Positions 56,430 through 64,000 of a stretch of 64,000 nt of DNA are shown piece after piece (position 1 is the stretch's first letter; every line of letters begins with the position of its first letter). Under the pieces are notes generated by a model. That model ran no database searches, was not told the origin of the DNA, and saw only the letters and a list, made by a program, of their open reading frames with translations. The position numbers were made by a program, and so were the translations under genes. The stretch is taken from contig NC_081405.1 in assembly GCF_030272615.1 (NCBI RefSeq), positions 314,484,235 to 314,548,234 of the forward strand, in the 5' to 3' direction. This DNA is from Cryptomeria japonica. Taxonomy: Eukaryota; Streptophyta; Pinopsida; Cupressales; Cupressaceae.

Positions 56430-57818
56430 AGTCAGAAGTGTGAGTTCTTGGTCGAGAAATTGTTTATACCGGCATATGACCTACCAGAGTCTGAAATGGT
56501 GTGTGTTCTTGTTGGTCCTGAGTCCCCTTGGTACCAAGAAACCTTCGCTTTCCTCAAAGACAACACCATTCCCCCACACCTCACCAAAACCCAACAACAA
56601 ACCTTCATCTGCCGATTTGCCCGTTACACCATCCTTGCAGACACCTTGTTCAGAAGGCATTTTGATGGTTCCCTCCTAATGTGTTTAGATAAACAAGAAG
56701 CAAAATGGGCATTATGTGAAGAACACGAGGGTATCTGTGGGGCACACTCAAGTGGACTCACATTGGCTAAAAAACTTTTGAGAATAGGATGCTATTGGCC
56801 TAAAATGGAAGAAGATGCATACAATTATGTGAAGAAATGCATCCCTTGCCAGCAACATGGCGACAAGATTCATGCACCATCACAAGAATTGCAACCATTC
56901 ATTACACCATGGCCCTTCTCGCAGTGGGGGCTCGATCTCATTGGGAAAATCCACCCTTCATCTTCCAACGGATATAAATTCATTATCACTGCCACCGAAT
57001 ATTTCACCAAGTGGGTAGAGGCTATCCCTCTTACTTTCACCACCGACAAGCAAATATCCAAATTCATCTTGAACTACCTAATCTGTCGATATGGCATCCC
57101 AAAAGTTATCATCACAGATAATGGTAAACAATTTAAAAACCAGGATGTCAAAGAACTCTGCCAAAAATTCAACATCCAACACCATTTCTCCACTCCATAT
57201 TACCCCCAAGGCAATGGCCAAGCTGAGGCTTCTAATAAAACCCTAATAAAAATCCTCAAAAAGACAGTCAATGAAGCAGGCCATGATTAGCACCTCCAAA
57301 TCCATCCTGCATTGTGGGCCTACTGTACCTCCATCCGCACCCCCACAGGTGCCACTCCTTATTCCCTAGTATTTGGTTCTGAAGCCATCCTTCCCCTTGA
57401 GATCAAGATCCCCTCTCTAAGGGTATCGCTGCAAAACATCCTACTAGAGGAAGAATATAGAATTGCCCGCTTACAAGAGCTAGAATTGTTAGATGAAAGG
57501 CGCCTCAAGGCCTTGAATCATCTTTGGGTATATCAAAACCGTCTGCGCATGAGTTATCATAAAAAAGTTAGAACCCGAGAATTCCAAGTTGGTGATCTTG
57601 TCCTCATGGAAAATCAGAAAAATCTACAAGAAAGACAAAAGAAAGGCAAGTTCGAGCCTAATTGGCTTGGACCATATGTAATCACAACGAAATATGGATC
57701 AGGAGCTTATCAGTTGGCTACTCCTGAAGTCTTAAATTGTCAAAAAAAAAAAAAAATCAAGAAAAAAAAAAATTTAAAAAATGAGAAAAAGATCTTGAAA
57801 AAATCATCACTTTGGTGA
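56430..57818 (+). pseudogene. Gypsy2 integrase
   Basis: Follows RNase H in the same frame. Zinc domain HEGICGAHSSG...CIPCQQHGD, DDE core (GLDLIGKIHPSS, IITDNGKQFKNQD, NGQAEASNKT), and C-terminal KFEPNWLGPYVITTKYGSGA. A TAG at about 57288 replaces Trp (HDWH in Gypsy1). The last 30 residues are Lys-rich, encoded by a poly-A-rich tract (57740-57800) that has probably expanded. Confidence 0.93.
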
Positions 57819-58868
57819 AAACCTGGCAAATAGGCACCTTATGACACAAAAAAATTCAAAAATCAGAAAAAAGAAAAAAAATAAAAATTCGTCCATTAGT
57901 GAAAACCACTTGGTGGCGCTATGGACAAGTACCTTGGTGAAAACCTTTGTGCAGACGCCAAGGTAAATAACCGGATCCACTGTCTATCATGTTGATACTG
58001 CAAATCATCTACCATCCATCCCACCCATGCGCAACATTCCTTCTTTTCCGCCTCCCAATAAAACATGCGTATGATGATGAAGTCTTCGCCTGAGTCATGA
58101 ACAAGGAATGTCCCATTGAAACTGAGATTTTATGCCTTTGTGTGTAAGCTTCAAGAAGTCTTGAGAAACAATCTCAAGTCCATCCTAGTTCTACTCTTGG
58201 CAAGAGGTATCATGTGGTTGCAAGGAAGATACTTGTTAGATTTTGTTAGATCTTTTCATGTAGGCTTGCATCTTTTGCCCTATGACTGCCACTATTTACA
58301 ATTGCCTAGGTTCTTCCATATCCAGGTACGCTATGATAGGTGCATACTGGGGCATATTTCATAGTATGGCATGTTTTGGATCCTTCTTGTATAAATCAGC
58401 GACCTGGTACTAGTGTTTATCAACACTTACCTTCTCATGTACAATATGTATTGGTGTATTTGAGGGTTTCCTTGCACAAACCCACAACTCTGTATTAGTG
58501 TTTCTTAACACTTGCATTGTTGTGTGCAAGAAATTCTCGTTTGTCTACAAAGTTAGTCCACGCCCTGCGTTTCTCATGGCATCCTGATTTCTGTAATCAA
58601 TGGTGCAAGTCACTCAGGGCAACATCAAACTAGGTTGGCTCTCCACATTTGTTGTGCACAAAATCTCACCATCATTCCATCAAATCCTAAACTCAATAAT
58701 CCCATGGAGTTCTGAATTGCCCCCATTTTCCTCCGTGGTCTCACATCTTGTATTCTTCTTTCCAATTACCTCACGACTGCTTCATATTTGTTCCTCATCT
58801 ATCCCTTCCACCTTAATTTTTCTTCCTCTTCTTTTTTTTTCCTCACATAATCAATTCTGATTCTGATT
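57819..58868 (+). other. Gypsy2 3' region before the tandem array
   Basis: Non-coding. 57819-57960 has GGTGAAAACCTGGCAAATAGG and repeated GTGAAAACC words that also occur after integrase in Gypsy1. No gene seen. Confidence 0.65.
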
Positions 58869-59545
58869 CATGTCTTATATAGGATGTATCCTTCCTGAAA
58901 CTAGATGCTCTGATCATGTCTTATACAGGATGAATCCTTCCTGAAACTAGACGTTGTGATCTAATCATGTCTTATACAAGATGAATCCTTCCTGAAACCA
59001 GACGTTGTGATCAGTCATGTCTTATACAGGATGTATCCTTCCTGAAACCAGACACTCTAATCATGTCTTATACAGGATGACTCCTTCCTGAAACTAGACG
59101 TTGTGATCAATCATGTCTTATACAGGATGAATCTTTCCTGAAACCAAACGTTGTGATCTAATCATGTCTTATATAGGATGAATCCTTCCTGAAACTAGAT
59201 GTTGTGATCAGTCATGTCTTATACAGGATGTATCCTTCCTGAAACCAGACACTCCGATCATGTCTTATACAGGATGAATCCTTCCTGAAACCAGACGTTG
59301 TGATCTGATCATGTCTTATACAAGATGAATCCTTCCTAAAACCAAATGTTGTGATCAGTCATATCTTATACAGGATGTATCCTTCTTGAAACAAGACACT
59401 CCAATCATGTCTTATACAGGATGAATCCTTCCAAAAACCAGATATTCTGATCAATCATGTCTTATATAGGATGAATCCTTCCTAAAACCAGACACTTTGA
59501 TCATCTTTGTTTTATACAGGATGAACTCTTCTTGAAACCAGACTA
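58869..59545 (+). repeat. 14-copy tandem array (46-51 bp units) in the Gypsy2 3' region
   Basis: Units read roughly CATGTCTTATACAGGATG, AATCCTTCCTGAAACCAGAC, GTTGTGATC. Unit starts are near 58869, 58915, 58965, 59015, 59062, 59112, 59163, 59212, 59259, 59310, 59360, 59406, 59456 and 59504. A GTATCC...GACACTC variant recurs at units 1, 4, 8 and 11, giving a higher-order period of about three units (147 bp). The core AGGATGAATCCT is a near-palindrome. Tat-type 3' regions are known sources of satellites. Confidence 0.92.
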
Positions 59546-59765
59546 AATCTAGATCTTATCAATCGAATCAAATCAAATCGATCGGGATATCAATTTCGCA
59601 AAACTCCAAAGATCAAATACCTCAATTGATCTCTCGAGGGGGCATCACCATACCATAATCTATCAATCAAGAGCCGGGGCATCCTATCAAACCAATATCA
59701 GCATCAAAACAAGATTATTCTTTGAATCAATGTGTCATCACACCTCGCTTCAAAGAGGGGCAAAA
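59546..59765 (+). other. Gypsy2 3' end and polypurine tract
   Basis: Non-coding, with TCTCGAGGGGGCATC (59630-59645) as in Gypsy1. The polypurine tract CAAAGAGGGGCAAAA is at 59751-59765, against the LTR. Confidence 0.82.
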
Positions 59766-60890
59766 TGCAGACACTTAAAAATAATTATTTTAATTATTTT
59801 TAATTCCTCACATAATTAATTAACTAATTATGTTAATTCAAATTCCTCTCAATATTAATTAAATATAATTAATATTGTCACTATAGCATATGATTGATTT
59901 ATTTAATAAATCAATCCCTTTCTTTATTCTTCTAAAACATCAAATCCTCACAAATCTTCCTCTTAGCTAATTAATTTCAACTAATTAGTTAACCTACATG
60001 ATTCCTACAAATCATCTTCTTAATTCATCATTAACCTAATAAATTCTTCTAGAAACTCCCTAAACTCACTTAACTTTGTTCTTCTAATTTTTTATTCCCT
60101 CCACTCATTCTCTCTCCTAGTCAAATTCTCCTACAAATATTAATCCCACCTAACATTTCCTCTAATCCCTCTCCTAATGAGTCGTTAATGGTTAATCATC
60201 ATGATTAGCCACAAAGTCAACTCTTTGTCTTTTTCATCCAGCCACTAGCTTTAAATGCTCTTTTCCTAGGTGAATGTAAGATTTTTGAAATCACACATTC
60301 CTCTAGGCATCCCCTCTCCCAAGGAATTTTTAATTTCTTTTTATTCTTCCAATCCCCATGATATCCTTTTTTGGGGAATTTTTAATTCCTCCAATGCATA
60401 TTGTGGAGTGTGGAGATACGAAATGCCTTTAAGGCATATTTCTTGGTCTCCACACCCTCTCTTGGACCTTGTGTGAGCTCATAAGTAAATATTAGCCCTT
60501 CATCTTGAATTCATCCTAGCCATTCGTTTTCCTCTCCTCTTCCTATAAAATAGGGCTCCATCCCTTCATTCAAAACATCTTGAAATCCAGTAAGTTTATG
60601 CTGCCCTTTTGAGCCCAGGAAATCATCTTGACAACTTGATCATCTCATCCTTATCATTTTTCAAATCCATTCCATTTGTGCACAACATTGGAGAGCCATC
60701 CACATCCAGCAATCAAAGGAGCACATCAAGTGGATCATTATCAAGGGGTGCCTTCACTTCATCAAGCTCAATCCGAAGGAGAAGGTAAAATAGCAAGGTG
60801 AAATGGTCTTTTAATGATATTTTAGCATTCTGCATGCTTATTTCGTTATGTTTTGATCATTTGACCTTCAAATCTATTTTCCCCTCTTCA
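59766..60890 (+). repeat. Gypsy2 3' LTR
   Basis: Starts TGCAGACACTTAAAAATAA, ends CCCCTCTTCA, 1,125 bp. It keeps an 18-bp segment the 5' LTR lacks. TATA box at 60544-60553. Confidence 0.94.
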
Positions 60891-61041
60891 TCTGTGCTCC
60901 CTGTCGGCTATTTCACGGATTGGTTCATATCACTTTCCTATGGTTTTTGTAGTAGAGAATATAAGTGTAAAAAGAAACTTTCCATTTAGATTTGAAAGGA
61001 TGTGGCTGGACCATCCCAACCTTGAGAAGGCTATTAAGGAG
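60891..61041 (+). pseudogene. L1-type LINE ORF2, continuation after Gypsy2
   Basis: Removing Gypsy2 and one duplication copy joins FSHYL to CSLSAISRIGS in frame. The text continues YHFPMVFVVENISVKRN and FPFRFERMWLDHPNLEKAIK, the end of an L1 endonuclease and start of the linker to reverse transcriptase. The usual SDH catalytic motif reads SYH, so the catalytic Asp is lost. The frame is cut again near 61041 by Copia C. Reverse transcriptase should lie beyond the window. Confidence 0.88.
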
Positions 61042-62253
61042 TGTGTGGCCATTTGGAGATTGATTATGTGTTTCATTGATGTTTTGTCATTGATGTCAAC
61101 ACTAGCTATTTTGGCTACTTTACTGGTATCCTTCTAGTCCCGGTAGGTTATTTGGTTTCTGGTTGAATTAGATCATGATGATCTAGTATACTCTTTATGC
61201 TTTGGCTTATGGAATTGGCTTGGATCAACTATTCATGCTACTTAGACACATGTTTAGTCAGTTGGTTTTGATTTGGTGATCAGATGCTATCTTATATGCT
61301 AGTAAGCTTGGTTTATTGATCTAGTGAGGTTTTCATCGACAAAGCTTTGATGAAGATCTTTGATTTTATGCATAAGTTGTCTTGGTGCAACTTCTAGTAG
61401 AGATTCAGGATGTTGATGGTAATCCTATTCAAGACTTCTCTGATTAGGATCATTTCTTTAGCGTGTGTGGGCCTAAATTGGGTCCGATACTATCTAGGTT
61501 ATGGACCGGCTAAATGTAACGCGTTGTTTGGTCTTCTCGATGTGTTTTCGGGATGACTTATGGGTTGGATATTATTTCTTTGGTCTCAGGCCAACATGTT
61601 TTGTAATTATGTAATTGCTTTATTGTCTTGTGGTCGACCTTATTGTTTGTGGTAAAGGGTTTGTATATATATGATGTAAGATCTCATTGTAGATCATAAG
61701 GGATAAGGAAAGGATGTATAGGATCGAATAATGTAATAATCATTCATGTAAAGGATTTGGTCGACCATTGGTGACCGAGTTGGGTTTATGTAAGAGGATT
61801 AAGTCCTTCGATATTAAGCTTAACCAAAACTCTTTTCAGGCATAGGAGATGCTTCATTCTTTCTTCCAAATTGTAGTCGATTTTTATGTAGCTAGTGAGG
61901 CTCCTTTTGTAATGAGAAGTGTGCTCTAGGTTGTTGCCCTTCCTGCAAGTGCAGGCCCCTCAATTTGTATTCACATACTTACTACAGAAGTATTATCTAA
62001 CTATGGGTAGGCTTCCCACCATGGATTTTCCATGTACAAATCTTGGTGTCATGTGGATGGTATTTATTCTCTAATTGTTGCTTGTGCTTAATTAGTATAT
62101 CTGCTATTTCGGTAATTGGTTTATGCATTCTGATATTGATCTTATGTGTTTCAGTATTAAAGTTTTAATTTCTTAAGGTTTCAATAATCTAGTGACAACT
62201 AATTCACGCCCCCACCCTCTCAGTTGTCTTCCAATTATTTGAACTATCTAACA
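61042..62253 (+). repeat. Copia C 5' LTR
   Basis: Begins at TGTGTGGCC or TGTGGCC (61042-61044, uncertain by two bases) and ends ATCTAACA at 62253. It aligns to 212-1430. TATA-like box at 61664-61674. Confidence 0.9.
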
Positions 62254-62255
62254 AT

Positions 62256-62267
62256 TGGTATCAGCTC
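62256..62267 (+). promoter_or_regulatory. Primer-binding site of Copia C
   Basis: TGGTATCAGCTC directly after the LTR. It matches the initiator-tRNA site TGGTATCAGAGCTC if AG has been lost. Confidence 0.82.
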
Positions 62268-62308
62268 CGGTCCTCTCTGCAGAAGCTTAACCGCTTGAGG
62301 AAGATCCT

Positions 62309-63308
62309 ATGGCGACTAGTAATTCAAGTTCATCTAGTTCATCTGCTGTTGTCTTTCAGAGAGAAATTCCATAGCTTGATGGAACAAATTACAGAGTATA
62401 GAAGATTCAGATGGAGACTCATCTAAGAAGTCTTGGCAAGGAAATTTGGGAAATCACAAAGAATGGTGTAACTCCTTTTAATCCGGTATCTGGAAATCCT
62501 CCTCTGGAAAACTTGGATAAGGAGCTTGATAATGATTGTAGAGCTAGAGAAGCCCTCTTGTGTGCACTTTCTAATTAGCAAATAATGGGATTAAATGATA
62601 AATCATCAACAAAGGCTATGTGGGACATGTTGGAAACTCTTAATGAAGGTGACCCTACTGTTAAGATTTCTAAACTTGATGGTTACCAGCTGAGATATGA
62701 AAATTTGAAGATGGTAGAAGATGAAAGGATTACTGCATTCATGGAAAGGGTAAATGAAATTGTCATGGGAATTCAATGTTGTGGTGGATCTCTGAGTGAA
62801 GATGAAATAGTTTCTAAACTTCTGAGACCTTTACCACTGGCTTATAAGATGAAGGCTACTACAATTAATGAATTGAGAACAATGGTTAATACCTTTGTCA
62901 ATAGTGATAGCTTGGTTGGGAGATTATCTACTTTTGAGCTTGAAGAATTTGGACCTTCTGGAGCTGTGAAGTCTGAACCTACTTTTCATGCATTTACATC
63001 ATCAACCGGAAAACAAGATTGGAAAGATTTATATGCAAAGGAATTGGATGATATGAAGAGAGAAGATGAATAATTTGAGCAACCTGAAGCCCTATTTGCT
63101 AGAAGAGTACCTAAAGAACGGGTAAGAAGTAAGTATGAAGGAAAATCACCTTTTAAATGTTTTGCATGTAATAAGATATGTCATTTTGCATCTAGATGTC
63201 TTGAAAGGAATTCCAGATTTGAAGAAAGAGCTAGAAGATCTTTTAATCCTAACCCTGGATATCAGAACAAGCATAAGTACAAGAAAAACAAAGATAAATC
63301 ATGTTACT
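62309..63308 (+). pseudogene. Copia C gag
   Basis: ATG at 62309 (MATSNSSSSSSAVVFQREIP). UBN2-type capsid: LDGTNYRV, METHLRSLGKEIWEI, STKAMWDMLETLNEGD, LKMVEDERITAFMERVNEIV, KLLRPLPLAYKMK. Zinc knuckle CFACNKICHFASRC, with Gly before His changed to Cys. Stops: TAG at Gln and Trp positions near 62372 and 62399, TAG at about 62576, TAA at about 63071. A one-base insertion in a T run near 63308 shifts to the protease frame. Confidence 0.9.
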
Positions 63309-64000
63309 TTTTGCGAATGCAAAAGGTGTGACTGATTTTGATGATGAATCGACACAAGACTCTGCTAATGGTTCCAGAAATGGAAATGAATGGGTGTTCT
63401 TGGATATCAAGGAAGATGATCCAGCATTGGAATATAATGTACCTAAGGAGAAGGCCCTTGCTGCTAAAATTGAAGGTAAGGATGAATGGGTAATTGACAG
63501 TGGATGTTCACATCATATGACTGGAGATAGAAGGAAGTTTCTATCTTTGCAAGAATTTGATGGCAGTCTAGTTATATTTGGAGATGACAAAGCATTCATG
63601 ATCAAAGAAAAAGGAACTATATCATTAGATGGTAAGCACATTACTGATAATGTTTATTATGTTGAAGGTTTAAGGCATAATCTTTTGAGTGTAGGACAAT
63701 TGGTGGATAAGGAATTTCAATTACAATTCAAGGATGGAAAATGCAAAATCATTAATAGATCTGGATTGTAGATTGCAATCGATACTCAGACAAAAAGTAA
63801 TATATTTCATTTGAATTCCCATGAGAAGACATGTTTGATTGCACAAATTGATGAGAGTTGGCTATGACATAAAAGGCTATGTCATGTAAATTTTGATTGC
63901 ATGGTAAAGATCAGTTCAACTAAGACAATTAGAGATATACCTAAGATTGTGAAGCCCTATAATCCGATATATAAAGAATGTCAAATGGGAAAACAAGTCA
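63309..64000 (+). pseudogene. Copia C protease and pre-integrase (partial)
   Basis: Protease active site WVIDSGCSHHMTG (about 63487-63525), with VYYVEGLRHNLLSVGQL intact where Copia B has an 8-bp deletion. Pre-integrase follows: FHLNSHEK, LIAQIDESWL, HKRLCHVNFD, KECQMGKQ. Stops at about 63769 (TAG) and 63867 (TGA at a Trp position). Cut by the window end. Confidence 0.9.

Larger units (their letters stand above)
46959..60890 (+). mobile_element. Gypsy2, complete Tat-type Ty3/Gypsy element
   Basis: 13.9 kb. LTRs at 46959-48061 and 59766-60890, leader with repeated hairpins, gag, protease, G-patch, reverse transcriptase with dual RNase H, integrase, and a 3' region with a tandem array. Flanks are TCTAT (46954-46958) and TCTGT (60891-60895), a target duplication with one change. 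LTRs differ at 14 of 420 compared positions. About 14 in-frame stops. It lacks the antisense plant-mobile-domain ORF of Gypsy1. It interrupts the LINE endonuclease. Confidence 0.95.
61042..64000 (+). mobile_element. Copia C, 5' half (runs off the window)
   Basis: 5' LTR, primer-binding site, gag, protease and pre-integrase, truncated by the window end. Same LTR family as Copia A but a distinct, diverged copy. It is nested in the LINE ORF2. Confidence 0.92.

Overview
This window looks like nuclear DNA from a plant with a large, repeat-filled genome. A gymnosperm (conifer-like) genome fits best, but that is inference from element density, long LTRs and the plant-specific Copia, Tat-type Gypsy and L1 protein families. 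I found no ordinary host gene, RNA gene or CRISPR array. Nearly all of the 64 kb is nested, decayed transposable elements, and every coding region carries nonsense codons or frameshifts.

Layout, left to right. (1) 1-1430: the 3' end and 3' LTR of Copia element A. (2) 1431-15180: minus-strand LTR element M. It has a 5' LTR at 13957-15180, a coiled-coil/zinc-knuckle ORF just after the primer-binding site, and a second large ORF of about 1,100 codons (ORF-A, 1560-4933). No pol is visible. M is split by complete Copia element B (5731-12910, target duplication ATTCA). Removing B restores one reading frame in the M zinc-knuckle ORF. (3) 15467-41566: a pair of 29-bp inverted repeats suggests an old DNA transposon of about 1 kb. 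It contains complete 25-kb Gypsy1 (15637-40760, target duplication TAACC), a Tat-type element with an antisense plant-mobile-domain ORF near its 3' end. Gypsy1 pol is itself split by a 6.5-kb insert (25979-32446). The insert lies between imperfect 16-bp duplications and carries an antisense ORF of about 1,200 codons (ORF-B) behind a degenerate tandem array. (4) 41680-44454: internally deleted minus-strand Copia element D. (5) 44574-46958 and 60891-61041: a plant L1-type LINE, broken in its endonuclease by Tat-type Gypsy2 (46959-60890) and again by Copia element C (from about 61042 to the window end).

The elements work as usual for their classes: LTRs drive transcription, gag packages RNA, and protease, reverse transcriptase/RNase H and integrase copy and insert it; the LINE instead uses ORF1 and an endonuclease/RT ORF2. 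None appears autonomous now. Gypsy2 has the best preserved pol.

The most unusual items are: (a) two unrecognised large ORFs, A and B, whose internal stops are all TAG or TAA; (b) the duplication-flanked ORF-B unit; (c) a leader hairpin in Gypsy2 repeated four times with a compensatory base-pair change; (d) AGCGCT-type arrays at the two ends of Gypsy1 in opposite orientation; (e) a 14-copy array in the Gypsy2 3' region with a likely single-copy ancestor in Gypsy1. All alignments and counts were done by eye.
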